Part shown: piece by piece, positions 1-12,700 of the stretch
Numbering within the stretch: the stretch's first letter is position 1
How the letters are laid out: each line of letters starts with the position of its first letter
Assembly (NCBI RefSeq): GCF_018991925.1
Contig: NW_024748870.1
Coordinates: forward strand, 3,124,705-3,188,704
Reading direction: 5' to 3'
Length of the DNA: 64,000 bases
Source: Homarus americanus
Taxonomy: Eukaryota > Arthropoda > Malacostraca > Decapoda > Nephropidae
Position numbers and translations under genes: made by a program
The notes under the pieces: model-generated
The model's input: the letters and a program-made list of their open reading frames with translations, nothing else
Databases searched by the model: none
What the model was told of the DNA's origin: nothing

Positions 1-572
1 TGTGAACCGTAGATAATGCATAAAATAACCCTGATGTAGTGCCCATGTTGGAGAAAATTTATTTTGAAGGTGAAGGAGTTGTTAATCTTGTAATGCACCT
101 CAATTATTAAAAGTCGACAGGACTGTATGTCATTTAGAGTGATAAGAGAAAGGTAGAGCTCTTGTTGGTGACAGTAAGAGGTGCAGTCGAGTCAGCATGA
201 GACGGCTACTGGCCACCGTCCCAACATAGCTATTATGGAGCTGATGATGATCTGCAACTAGGCTAGGCTACCACGCAACCGATGATGACCGCCCATTCTA
301 CTGATCTAATATGTGAATTTGAAGCAGATTTCGTAAGGCGTGTCTTATCCAGATGTGATCGTACACCTTACAACAACAGATCATAGGAGATTAGGAGACG
401 CACAAATGGTCTTTTTTTTTTTTTAGGTACTGTACGGTTGTGTGTCCGCTATGAGGCAAGCGCCTGGCAGCTCCAGCATTTTGCCCAGTAGAGGGAGTTA
501 TTCTCGTCCACTGATATACTATTTCCACTACTAAAACTGTCTCCACTAATATACTAACTCCACTAACCCCTG
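1..572. other. Intergenic, nothing recognised
   Basis: No convincing coding region, RNA gene or repeat. The only open frames here are short and low in complexity. Confidence 0.6.
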
Positions 573-902
573 CAGGGACGGATCCAGGAATATCAAAAGG
601 GGGAGGGGGTCCAAGAAGTTGTGGGTGAGGGAACATGGCGAGCACAGCGAGTCCAGCTGTTTTTTTTTGGGGGGCACTGTTAGCCCCCCCCCTACGAAGA
701 TTTTTTTTTAAAATCTGACCAATATCACGGGCATTTTGAGGCCACTTTGAAGCATGTGCACTTGATATTAGGAGATATTCTGAAGTCAATAGTAAATACT
801 TTTTACTATACAAAAATGCCTGAGTACAATACTTCATTAAAGAAAGGGTATTGTAATTTTCTGGTGAAGGGGGGATCTGGACCCCCCTGGATCCGCCCTT
901 GC
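573..902. mobile_element. Candidate short TIR DNA element
   Basis: The left end cagggacggatccagg and the right end (886-902) are inverted repeats differing at about two positions. Between them are G- and C-runs and no intact ORF. I could not see a clear target duplication, so the superfamily is open. Confidence 0.45.
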
Positions 903-2654
903 TTTGAGTACACTGCCATCTTACTCAAGAGAGCAGTTCGTCGTATATAAAGTGAGAAGACATTCAAGACGCTATGTCATCGTACTTAAGAGGTTTACTG
1001 TTCTGTAGTTTCATTGTCAAGTTTTCCCTTTACAATAAATATATATATCCATTTTATTATTAATTCCCCTTATCTACCATTTTGTTAATTTAATCTTTCA
1101 AATAGTTTCCAAACAACACCGTGACGTCATCTCAGCTGTGATGGTAATTCCTTCGTCTGGATCATAATACTGTATAACTTTAATAATGTTATTGTATGAT
1201 GTGATAATAAATGGGAAAATTAAATAAAGAGTAATAATCTTTTTTAATACTCAGGGTCACTGCCAGGATGTCCATTGTCTGGATTTTGTCACCAGTCGTG
1301 TGAACAATTGCGACTACATACTGGTGAGGCAAAACTGATTGACTGTGACTGTTATTCTGAGCCATTCACTAGTCTCACGTCTACCTGTCAAAACACTCAC
1401 ACACCTCCACTATTATCTAACACAATGTATGCATGTATGTATGTCTTAACTCTTTGAATACGATAGTTTTTCATTCAGTGCGGACATGGTACTCAAGGGG
1501 TTAAGTCATCGTACTCGAGGGATTAACACTTCGTACTCAAGGGGTAAACTTATCGTACTCAGGGGTTAAAGCATGGACCACTATAGTCAGTTTCTATACC
1601 AAGTAACACCTTTTGAAAATTTGAAAAAGAAATAGCCTGCTGTCTCCCTCTTCCCGCCAGTGTAGAAGAGAAACTTTGTGTGTATGTGCGTTAGTAAGGT
1701 AACACCCCCCCCCCCCAATTACGGAATACCAGTAAGCTCTAACTTTATATTAAGATATTCGCTTAAGGCAGTGAGCGTAGGAGAAAGTTGTAGTTACTTG
1801 AGAATTTGGATGAGTAGCCACAAATCTACCCCCCCCCTTCTCCTCTCCTTCCTTTTCCCCTTCCTTCTACTCCTTCGTCTCTTTACCCGCTCCAAGTTCC
1901 AGGTTTGTTCTTCAATATTCTGGTTGTCTCGGCTGACGTTGGTAGAGAGAAAGCTGTACAAGTCACATTGCGTCATTCTCTCCCTTCTACGGGTCGAACC
2001 AGTTTCTACGTCAACAAATGATCGGATGAAATAGATTATTTTTTATTTTATGTTTTTTTAATGTCGGTGTTTCCAGTTTTATGGGTGTTAATATGTAATT
2101 CCCTTCCACACCACATCAAAATATGTGTGATACATTTGTTTTCCGTAATTTCACTCACATTAGTACCTTAAGGATGACGACTTAATTCCCTGAGTACATT
2201 TCTTAACGTATGCAAAGTAATAATGGTTACGTCATCGTACTCATTGGATCAAATTATTGTACTCCAAGGGTTGGCATCGTACTTAAAGAATTAATTTAAA
2301 CATTTAAAAAATTAACATAATTAATTTATTCACTTAAATTCAGTGGATAAATATTTCTTCCAAATATATCTTCTCAAGTTTAGAGAAATGTTTCCATACT
2401 TTCCAATCTCGCTACGCCCAGTTCGTCAGCAGTGTTCCCATGTGCATACGTAATTGTCTCCTCAAATTAGCAAAGTTTTAACCGCAAGATATTCTGAATT
2501 GACCTCTTAGCAGTGTCGGCCCTTGCTTCCACCACCTGTCTCTCGTAAACTGCTGACACTCAGGGCGATACGTTGGGTTTCCATTATTGTGTGTCGTCGT
2601 GTCGCTTCTACATGTGAAAAATTTCCCGAGATGTTCAGTACAGTATAGAAATAA
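903..2654. other. Intergenic AT-rich sequence
   Basis: No gene seen. Contains a short tandem repeat (separate entry), C-runs near 1703 and 1830, and scattered copies of a tcgtactc motif. Confidence 0.5.
1487..1570 (+). repeat. Four-copy degenerate tandem repeat
   Basis: About four copies, with 20-30 bp spacing, of a motif near gtactcaaggggttaa. Single copies also occur near 980, 2235 and 2275, so the motif is dispersed in this interval. Confidence 0.65.
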
Positions 2655-5315
2655 TGGAATCACCTGAAGATTAGACACCCCACCTAATATCACCTGATTA
2701 GACATCCCCAACTTATTTCACCTGAAGATTAGACACTCCTAATTATTTCACCTGAAGATTAGACACTCCTAATTATTTCACCTGAAGATTAGACACTCCT
2801 AATTATTTCACCTGAAGATTAGACACTCCTAATTATTTCACCTGAAGATTAGACACTCCTAATTATTTCACCTAAAGATTAGACACTCCTAATTATTTCA
2901 CCTGAAGATTAGACACTCCTAATTATTTCACCTGAAGATTACACTCCTAATTATTTCACCTGAAGATTAGACACTCCTAATTATTTCACCTGAAAGATTA
3001 GACACTCCTAATTATTTCACCTGAAGATTAGACACTCCTAATTATTTCACCTGAAGATTAGACACTCCTAATTATTTCACCTGAAAGATTAGACACTCCT
3101 AATTATTTCACCTAAAAGATTAGACACTCCTAATTATTTCACCTGAAGATTACACTCCTAATTATTTCACAGAAGATTAGACTCTAATTATTTCACCTGA
3201 AGATTAGACACTCCTAATTATTTCACCTAAAGATTAGACACTCCTAATTATTTCACCTGAAGATTACACTCCTAATTATTTCACCTGAAGATTAGACACT
3301 CCTAATTATTTCACCTGAAGATTAGACACTCTAATTATTTCACCTGAAGATTACACTCCTAATTATTTCACCTGAAAGATTACACTCCTAATTATTTCAC
3401 CTGAAGATTACACTCCTAATTATTTCACCTGAAGATTAGACACTCCTAATTATTTCACCTGAAAGATTACACTCCTAATTATTTCACCTGAAGATTAGAC
3501 TCCTAATTATTTCACCTGAAGATTAGACACTCCTAATTATTTCACCTAAAGATTAGACACTCCTAATTATTTCACCTGAAGATTAGACACTCCTAATTAT
3601 TTCACCTAAAGATTAGACACTCCTAATTATTTCACCTGAAGATTAGACACTCTAATTATTTCACCTGAAGATTACACTCTAATTATTTCACCTGAAGATT
3701 ACACTCTAATTATTTCACCTGAGATTACACTCCCTAATTATTTCACCTGAAGATTAGACACTCCTAATTATTTCACCTGAAGATTACACTCCTAATTATT
3801 TCACCTGAAGATTACACTCCTAATTATTTCACCTGAAGATTACACTCCTAATTATTTCAACTGAAGATTACACTCCTAATTATTTCAACTGAAGATTACA
3901 CTCCTAATTATTTCACCTGAAGATTACACTCCTAATTATTTCACCTGAAGATTACACTCCTAATTATTTCAACTGAAGATTACACTCCTAATTATTTCAC
4001 CTGAAGATTACACTCCTAATTATTTCACCTGAAGATTAGACACTCCTAATTATTTCACCTGAAGATTACACTCCTAATTATTTCACCTGAAGATTACACT
4101 CCTAATTATTTCACCTGAAGATTACACTCCTCATTCATTTCACCTGAAGGAATTACACTCCTAAGATTACACTCCTAATTATTTCACCTGAAGATTACAC
4201 TCCTAATTATTTCACCTGAAGATTACACTCCTAATTATTTCACCTGAAGATTAGACACTCCTAATTATTTCACCTAAAGATTAGACACTCCTAATTATTT
4301 CACCTGAAGATTACACTCCTAATTATTTCACCTGAAGATTACACTCCTAATTATTTCACCTGAAGATTACACTCCTAATTATTTCACCTGAAGATTACAC
4401 TCCTAATTATTTCACCTGAAGATTAGACACTCCTAATTATTTTACAAGATTGACCTTAATTATTTCACCTAAAGATTAGACACTCCTAATTATTTCACCT
4501 GAAGATTAGACACTCCTAATTATTTCACCTGAAGATTACACTCCTAATTATTTCACCTGAAGATTACACTCCTAATTATTTCACCTGAAGATTAGACACT
4601 CCTAATTATTTCACCTGAAGATTAGACACTCCTAATTATTTCACCTGAAGATTAGACACTCCTAATTATTTCACCTGAAGATTAGACACTCCTAATTATT
4701 TCACCTGAAGATTAGACACTCCTAATTATTTCACCTGAAGATTAGACACTCCTAATTATTTCACCTGAAGATTAGACACTCCTAATTATTTCACCACTCC
4801 TAATTATTTCACCTGAAGATTACACTCCTAATTATTTCACCTGAAGATTACACTCCTAATTATTTCACCTAAAGATTAGACACTCCTAATTATTTCACCT
4901 GAAGATTACACTCCTAATTATTTCACCTGAAGATTAGACACTCCTAATTATTTCACCTGAAGATTAGACACTCCTAATTATTTCACCTAAAGATTAGACA
5001 CTCCTAATTATTTCACCTGAAGATTAGACACTCCTAATTATTTCACCTGAAGATTACACTCCTAATTATTTCACCTGAAGATTAGACTCCTAATTATTTC
5101 ACCTAAAGATTAGACACTCCTAATTATTTCACCTAAAGATTAGACACTCCTAATTATTTCACCTGAAGATTAGACACTCCTAATTATTTCACCTAAAGAT
5201 TAGACACTCCTAATTATTTCACCTGAAGATTAGACACTCCTAATTATTTCACCTGAAGATTAGAAACTTGCTTCTTATACATGAAGATTAGACACCTCAG
5301 CTTATTTATTTCACC
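2655..5315 (+). repeat. Minisatellite, ~30-bp monomer, ~90 copies
   Basis: A head-to-tail array built on ttatttcacctgaagattag plus ten more bases, with frequent 27-bp variants that lack gac after gatta. Small indels and A/G changes are scattered along it. It has no coding potential. Related single units sit at 5303, 7900 and 8372. Confidence 0.95.
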
Positions 5316-6004
5316 TGGTGATTCAACTACCTCACGCTAACCTGACCCCCAGAAAGTTTAGGGTGTCTATTCTTCAGTTGATCCAAATTCTCTTTATACT
5401 GTACTATATTGTACACTACATGCAGTTTAGTTTTCCATAATATAGGTAGGTAAATTTTGGAGTAGAGAAACGTTCACTCATGGGTAAAAAACTCGCCGGT
5501 TTAAAAATCAGATCAGAATGAGTGAATCTTTGACGGAGTTTCAATTTTATGAGTCAACAGTGAAAGTATTCTGCATTTTTTTTTATTCGACCGACTGACC
5601 TTTCATTGGTAACAAGTATGCAGCAACATTTAATTTTTAATTTTTCTTGTTGCTGTACCTCTGATGGTTTAAACTTTAAAGTCAACGAACAGTAAAGCAA
5701 ATTTTAAGACATGAATGGTTGACGCAGCCAGCCAGCCGACGCCGCCATTACACTAAACAAACGAGTCGCGTATATCTGCTGCACTTTATCTCCCGCACTA
5801 TCTATTATGCGGAAGTCATATATTACTCAATGGAGAAGTCTTGATCAGTGGTGAAAAGGATAAAAGTAAAAAGTAAAAGTATAGACTGGGCGTGTTAGGG
5901 GGAGGGGGGGGTGCTGAAGAGGCTTTTTTTTTCAAAACTTCGTTAGTATACATAGCATACGATGTTTTTGTCCTCAGGTGGTAATAACAACAACGTTACT
6001 ATTA

Positions 6005-6043
<39 letters not shown>

Positions 6044-6940
6044 CAGCAACAGATCTAGATGAGTGAGAGCATGAAATCACCGGTTGACATATTAACCTAA
6101 CTTAAGCTCTACTGCCACTCACGACGAACAGGTCTCCCAGTAAAGTAATCCTCCTCAGGTTTAGTGTTAGTACATCAAGAAGCTGGTAATACTTGCAGAA
6201 AACCTGTCATGTTCGGTCAGGTGTGTCTCGCTGGCCCACATCATTCACACTCAATAAAATATGTGATTGATAGCAGTAAGTCAATCCTTCATAGGGAAAA
6301 TGATATTTTTTTATATATAATAACATAGGTAAGTAAAATGCAATAAATTGATTGTATGGAGAAATAAGACAAGAATAAATTAAACTCGGCACATAAACTT
6401 GTTATAGATGTACAGTACAGTTGCATCAATAAATTCCTGGACACTTGGCGGTATATGAGTAAGTAGATGTTGTAATTCCAATTCCCTTAACCACATGAAC
6501 CACAATTAAATTCTAAAACTGTCCAGGGAATTTTGTCAAGAATTACACACAAACAAAGCTATTATGAATTGCCAAGGACGCCCAACACCTAACTGGGGAT
6601 GACGAAGACTGTAGAACGTACACAAACCACGAAAATCCAGACATATTTTTAGACTACAACTTTTACTGTTCGTCGACTTTGGTCTCTGTTACCTTGACCC
6701 CAGAGAACTTAAGTAAAGGCTCTATCGCTATGACTGACAAGCTGCCGACACTGAACACATTAAGTAGGGTAATTGAACCACGCTGAAATAACCCACATAA
6801 ATATAAATATAAATAACATTAAAGTAAAAATGTGAAAAACTGTCTTGACGCTGACTCACACATCAACAGTACACAGAGCTAGGTACTGTCCTCAGCCTCC
6901 CGACCTCCTCCTCGACGCACACACCACTCCCACGAAAAGG
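5316..6940. other. Intergenic, no gene seen
   Basis: AT-rich sequence with one (ATT)n microsatellite. A weak inverted repeat around a ~75-bp spacer (6421-6544) is noted among the rejected items. No coding signal. Confidence 0.5.
6001..6041 (+). repeat. (ATT)n microsatellite
   Basis: About 13 near-perfect trinucleotide repeats. Confidence 0.95.
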
Positions 6941-6964
6941 TTTGTCTCTTAACACTGCCAATAC

Positions 6965-7465
6965 AATGCATATGTGCCTCCCTCCACCCCCACCGTGCCT
7001 ATCCTACCACAGCACAGTCCCCAGCCGCCACCCCTCCTCTCCCTCCACCCCCACCGTGCCTATCCTACCACAGCACAGTTCCCAGCGGTCACCCCCCCTC
7101 CCTCCATCCCCACCGTGCCTATCCTACCACAGCACAGTCCCTAGCCGTCACCCCCCCTCCCTCCACCCCCACCATGCCTATCCTACCACAGCACAGTCCC
7201 CAGCCGTCACCCCCTCCTCCACCCCCACCGTGCCTATCCTACCACAGCACAGTCCCCAGCCGTCACCCCCCCTCCCTCCACCCCCCACCGTGCCTATCCT
7301 ACCACAGCACAGTCCCCAGCCGTCACCCCCTCCCTCCACCCCCACCGTGCCTATCCTACCACAGCACAGTCCCCAGCCGTCACACCCCCTCCCTCCACCC
7401 CCACCGTGCCTATCCTACCACAGCACAGTCCCCAGCCGTCACCCCCCCTCCCTCCTCCTCCTCCA
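6965..7465 (+). repeat. C-rich minisatellite, ~58-60-bp monomer, ~8 copies
   Basis: Each unit contains cctatcctaccacagcacag followed by ccgtcaccccc-type C-runs. The overlapping proline-rich open frames on both strands are a by-product of this composition. The last two monomers are copied at 45.16 kb. Confidence 0.9.
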
Positions 7466-7974
7466 TACAGGCCTGGCACTTGACTTATTAGGGAACTTAC
7501 TACGCCTTGCCATAAACAGATATATTGTATCGGGAATCCCCCCCCACACACACACACTCATCCTGTCACTATTATGTAACAACTATAAAATCCATGACCC
7601 TTCAGGTACTCACACCCTTAGCTACCATCCGACACATTCCTGATAACATTGTCGTAAACATTTTTTATATAAATATTTTAACTTCGTATAATGGCTCTTG
7701 GTGCAACATTAACATAAGATTCGTTAATGTTAACATACTAGTCGCGGCAAGAACAGCATTTCATATCAAATCACTCATTAACATAACTATCTTGTTCAGT
7801 GGTAACTTGTCATCACCGTTCTCTGTGCGTCAAACGTCGCCAAATCGTGTATCTACTGTAGACTTGAGTCATGGAATCATTTGAAAATTACACACATAGC
7901 TTATTTCACCTGCAGATTAACTACCCTAACGCTACCTGGGGGGTTGTGTGTGTGTGTGTGAAGAAAGACTTTTA

Positions 7975-8017
<43 letters not shown>

Positions 8018-8592
8018 ACTGTACACCTGAAAAATAACCATGCCAACTTTGAACCTCAGAACTTATTGAAGGTTATACGCCTCCCCCCAAAAAAAAAATC
8101 AGGTGTGTTTTGGAAATTGTCACAGCATAATTTGTGTATTTACAGAGACAATATATATGTCTTCACACACACGTTCCATAAATGCTACTGTGCGAATTTT
8201 GGATCACTGACAATTATGATTTCTTAATAAAAAAAAAAATCCCGGCAAATTCTGCAAATCCAAATGCGGACAAAAATCTTAAAAAGAAAAATGCAATGAC
8301 ACCAAGTCGATTAATTTACAAATAAAAATAAAAATCATATACAAGACAAACTTCATGAAACTTAGGAACCTTCGTTTATTTCACCTGACGATTAAGCACT
8401 CCAGCGCTAAATAGGGGTTAGGTTAGGTTTGGTTTGGCTAGATTATGTTAGGTTAAGTTTTATTAAATTATGTTAGGTATGGTTAGATTATTTATTCTTT
8501 TTTTTTGCGGGGATTAGTTCACCCAGGCACAGGTCACAGGCCCACATCGGGGCCTGGGGGCGAAAATGTAATAATAATAATAATTCAGAGTA
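7349..8592 (+). repeat. 1.24-kb duplicated segment, copy 1
   Basis: Matches 45162-46387 in the same orientation. The first ~750 bp look identical; the rest differs by a few substitutions, a 15-bp deletion and smaller indels. It starts inside the C-rich minisatellite and ends after a (TAA)n tract. Includes the GT microsatellite. Confidence 0.95.
7977..8016 (+). repeat. (GT)20 microsatellite
   Basis: Perfect 40-bp dinucleotide run, present at the same length in the second copy at 45790-45829. Confidence 0.95.
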
Positions 8593-8765
8593 CCTCCCTG
8601 TTTGGTAGCTGCCTACTACCCGTTAGGTTTGGTTAGATTAGATTATGTTAGGTTTAGTTTTATTGTATTATGTTAGGTATAGTTTTATTATATTATGTAA
8701 GGTTAGGTATAGTTATGTTATGATGTCAGAATATGTTAAATTAGGTTTAGTTTAGGCTTAGCATT
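8408..8765 (+). repeat. Degenerate GGTTAGG-like tracts
   Basis: Repeated ggttaggt, ggtttggt and gattatgttaggt words in two clusters (8408-8490, 8628-8765). They resemble decayed arthropod telomere-type TTAGG repeats; they may equally be an A/T/G-rich interspersed repeat. Confidence 0.5.
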
Positions 8766-9123
8766 ACGATGTTAGTTAATTCTGGGGTGATATAAAGAGG
8801 TGAACTCTTTAAACCTTGTAGGCAGCATGATCAAAACTCTCACACATTCATTCAAAAACATTTAATCCACATAGCTATTTTTTCCGTAGATTCTTCCTTG
8901 TTCATTATTTCGTGTAGTTGTCAGTATATTTTATCGTCTCTTATTAACTCGGTAAATTATAATCTTATATTTATGTTTATAGAATTATGATGAAATTATT
9001 GAACCAAATATCTATATGTAACATCTAATTTACAGTTATCTGTTTGTATTACGAAGAGCAGTGTGTGGGTGGAAGATGAGTAGGCCAACGGTAGTTATGG
9101 GTTGTTAAGATGGTTGCTTGTTT

Positions 9124-9153
9124 TATAAAAGTATTTCTGTCGCCAGCCAATCA
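9124..9153 (+). promoter_or_regulatory. Candidate core promoter
   Basis: TATAAAAG at 9124-9131, then tcagag at 9151, about 29 bp on, a spacing expected for a TATA box and initiator. It lies ~550 bp upstream of the signal-peptide exon. No transcript evidence is available. Confidence 0.4.
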
Positions 9154-9531
9154 GAGCGAAGGTTACGAAGGTTCAGTGGTTTCTGAGGTGTGAGTCAGTG
9201 ATTCAAGCGGTTCGAATAAGATTAAGTTTATACGTGGTCTGTTGTACGAACTTTTATATTGAATTTTGTTCTTTGAATTTAACGTATAATTAAAACTCAT
9301 TTTATATTCTTGTGTTATCGCAGATGTTAATGAATTATTATAAAATCTGGATGAATGGAGAGATCAGTTGCTTCGAAACAAATTTAAGAGGGACGCTATG
9401 GATCGAACAGGTGTCCGGATTGATGAACTGCTGCTCGAATTAGTTCCGGAGCCAACGTTTTATCTGGCCGCAATGAGGAAGTCAGTTGTTGGTCCAGCCA
9501 GCAGCAACACGGTCACAAGACTTGTTTCAAG
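9153..9531 (+). other. Candidate 5' exon (UTR or in-frame N-terminal extension)
   Basis: The strong acceptor at 9679 implies an upstream exon. The stretch ends at a possible donor (aag before gtttgt at 9532). An ATG at 9398 is open to that donor and, after splicing to 9680, stays in frame through to the ATG at 9705. The shorter start gives a classic signal peptide and is preferred; the extension would bury it as an internal hydrophobic segment. Confidence 0.4.
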
Positions 9532-9704
9532 GTTTGTTCGGTCAGCTGGGTTAAGTGTTTTTGTTGGATTTGTTATATTTAATTTGTTTACTAATGTGTG
9601 TTGTTAATTTGGGTTTTTATATTCTACGGTTTTATTTATAGTTTGGCCATTGTTTTACATTTTACTCTTTTCTTTCCAGATTTGCCATTGTCTTGCCAGG
9701 GAAG

Positions 9705-9786
9705 ATGGCCACGACCTTGGCTGTCTCTATGGCATTGTTGCTATTGGTGACATGGTCGTTCTTTACTTCTGCCCAACCCTCTTCCG
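9705..9786 (+). CDS. Coding exon 1: signal peptide
   Basis: The ATG at 9705 opens a textbook secretion signal: a short polar start, a leucine-rich core (ALLLLV), then TSA followed by Q as the likely cleavage site after residue 23. The exon body begins at 9680 after a strong pyrimidine-rich acceptor, so 9680-9704 is either 5'UTR or part of an in-frame upstream extension. The donor is gtgaga and the exon ends in phase 1 (27 codons plus one base). Confidence 0.85.
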
Positions 9787-12700
9787 GTGAGACATTTATA
9801 TTTCTGGCTATGTATGTCTAAACTATTAAGCTGACGGTGACCGGACGGGTTTTCTGTATAACTTTGAACTCGAGCCAATTTTTAGTTGGTTTTGTGGCTT
9901 CCTCATCTGTCCAACCTACAATATCGGATTCCGTTCCGTGGTTGAACATTAAATGTTAATTTTAATGTTTAATTTTATAAGATACCGTTCAACTTATAAA
10001 TTGCTGTGAAGTTCATTTTCTTTAACTTGCAAATAAATTAGACATAATTGTAATTAACTCAATGCTCGTATGGTTTTGAAGCCCTATTACAACTTAAAAA
10101 TTAAAAACCCTGTACAGTAAAGCGTTGCGTATTTGCAGATGACGAACCCCATAACATGCTTACGGATGACGAACACAACATAGAAAAGAGATGTGTACCG
10201 TCCTCCCGGTGTTGCCGATTTCCGGAGTTGAGCGAAGAATTCCTAGACTGTTGTAACATCGAAGGCTGCTGCCCCAAATGCGACGAATATCTAGTCCACA
10301 AAGGTGACCCATCTATTACATGTTGAGTTATATTATGTACTAATGCATTAAATTACTAAATTATTTCTAACATATTGCTGAAGATTAATCTGGCTGTTGA
10401 TTTTTGCAGGGTTTGGTAGTTTCCAAATTAAGTTGGACTGTTTGGGAGCTTACGAGTGCTGTATCTACCCATTCGTTTCCGACTCTTTCAACGAGTGCTG
10501 TAATAAATATGGATGCTGTCCTGTGTGTCGCAATGTAGCGAAAGGTTAGTGAGGAAAAGGCTAGTTTTAATAACCACAAAAGGCATGGCTTCATAAATTA
10601 ACCACATTTACCCTTAATTTCCTGGATTAATTTATTTTCATTAGTTACTCTAAAAGTGAGTTGTGTGGTGACTTGCATTGGCAGTATAACTCGACTAGAG
10701 TGAATGACCATTAAGGTCGTGTAGTGTTTTTCCATCGTAATTGTTTTATGATAACAGTGGGTAATATGAACAAATTAATCAAGTAGAAAGGCTAGTAACC
10801 CAAACCATAGGATGTTTAAGATCGTTTCTAAAACCTACTCTGTATTAACAGGTTGCTGCTACAACCACGCCATGTACACATGGGGAAGTGTAATAGAGTC
10901 CTTCCCAGAGTGCTGTACTGATTTGGTTTGTGCAGCAAAGGTAACTAACTCGACTCCATACCTTGAGGCTGTGGTGGTCAGTGTGCAGTATCCTCCCACG
11001 AGTAATGGTAAGCGACTTTAATGTTTTGTGTGCATATCCTTGGTTAATGTCAATTAAACTTGGTGTAATTTAACTTTGGATAAGTCTTGATTATATTTGT
11101 GCAGTACTTCGAAATTTGATTTCGAGGAATGCGTAAACCGTTCAAAATGCGTGCAGCTTTAAGTCTGAATTCAAACTGAGCAATTTTACTAGCAAGTTGC
11201 TCCAATAAACTAGCAAGGGCTTTAAGGTTACTATACTTTTATGGCAGAAGCCTTGCTGCATCTCTAATATACTAGATTAAAAGGGCAATTGGAATATAAA
11301 TGTCAGTGCTCTAACTGATTAACGTTTGTAAATGGCGTCTTCGTGTAAACCCTGCACTTGTGTAATTATTATAATGAATACTTTGGAAAATATATGAAAC
11401 ACGAGGGACTACGATAATTTAATAAAGGAGTTCTTGTTTGGTTTTGTAATATCTTGTTAGAACCTGACAGGTCGGAGCAGGTAGAATTTCGGTTCTTTCA
11501 ATATGTACTGATCTTTATCTTGCAGATCAAGACTGTAATGAAGTAGAGAACGACTACTGCGTTGATTCAAATGGAATAATCCATCCTGTGGGCTCTGAAT
11601 GGTTTGTGAGCGCTTGTGAGTTGTGTCGGTGTGACAATGGCGTAATTAATTGTCGCCGCGTGAGAATTCCATGTCCACCTCCCCCGCACCCCCACTGTAA
11701 GGAGTTGCCCGGAAATTGCTGCCCTACTTGGGATTGTGATAAACTTAATGGGTAAGTGGGCAAATCTGATATAAAATTTGACTTGCCTATAATTTGTCAA
11801 TTTAACAAATTTTCTTAATGTAGGTGGTATAGTTCTTGCATCCTAATTTTAAGGCTACACTATTATTGTAAGAATTTTAATAGATGTAAGTTATAATTGT
11901 AGACTGGCTTAGTGAGGTAATATAAATATGATCTATATTGTAACTTGGGAGGTAACTTCAGTTCAACTCGTTCAATTGGAAATAATCAGTTTGGGTGTTT
12001 TGTTTCGACCAACAAATGATTTGGTTGAGCAATTGGTTTTAGATAGTTTAGAGAATTTGTAGACTTCCCTCTCACGTGTTCTAAAATAACCTAACCAGGG
12101 CTCCCCTCGCATCAATCCCCGTTCTTGTGTTGTCCTTTGAAAGGGTAATTTGACAGATAAGCATCTTAAATTTGTCTAAAACATATCTACACTAAGATCT
12201 GGTAGGTTGAAATGATTTATCTTTCATTTGAAATGATTGCTAATTTGCTTAGTGTTCTTAAAATTTTGGGTTTTTTTTCCAGCTCCTGTGTGGATAGCGA
12301 CGGTAGAATGCACAAATTGGGTGATGAGTGGTGGGACCTGCAGGACCCCTGTGTCCACCACAGGTGCACACGGGCTGGGATAACCACAGCGGTGAAAGAC
12401 TGTCCTCGACCTCCCCCTCCGCCCCACCCGAACTGTCGGCTGGTAAAGGACGATGATGAATGCTGTCAGAAGTGGAGCTGCTTGTTAGTATCTCGAGAGA
12501 ATTTAATCTAGTTCCTTTAACTTTATGAATCTTATCGTGGCAGGAATGGCCACAAACTCAATCTGGCTACTCCCACAAATTTGCTAAACAAACTAGTCCA
12601 GACCTTAAAAGGACAATTTTTAAGAGCCAATATAGTAGATTGGTACTGCAGCTTTTTTCCAAGCCTCTTGCTGGACCTGTCCACTTCATTACCCCCAAAG

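Noticed and set aside
391..837. 148-codon minus-strand open frame
   Set aside because: It overlaps the TIR element and homopolymer runs, with no domain or codon signal.
2655..5315. CRISPR-like array
   Set aside because: Units are directly adjacent with no unique spacers, and the genome is eukaryotic; it is a minisatellite.
6421..6544. Weak inverted repeat resembling Tc1 ends
   Set aside because: Arms of ~24 bp match only partly and no TA target duplication was visible; too weak to call.
6942..7643. Proline- or glycine-rich open frames of up to 233 codons
   Set aside because: They arise in several frames and both strands from the C-rich minisatellite composition; no start context, splice or domain support.
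7525..7884. 119-codon frame present identically at 45338-45697
   Set aside because: Identity is explained by the duplicated DNA segment; the frame has no domain, is AT-rich, and the segment contains a microsatellite.
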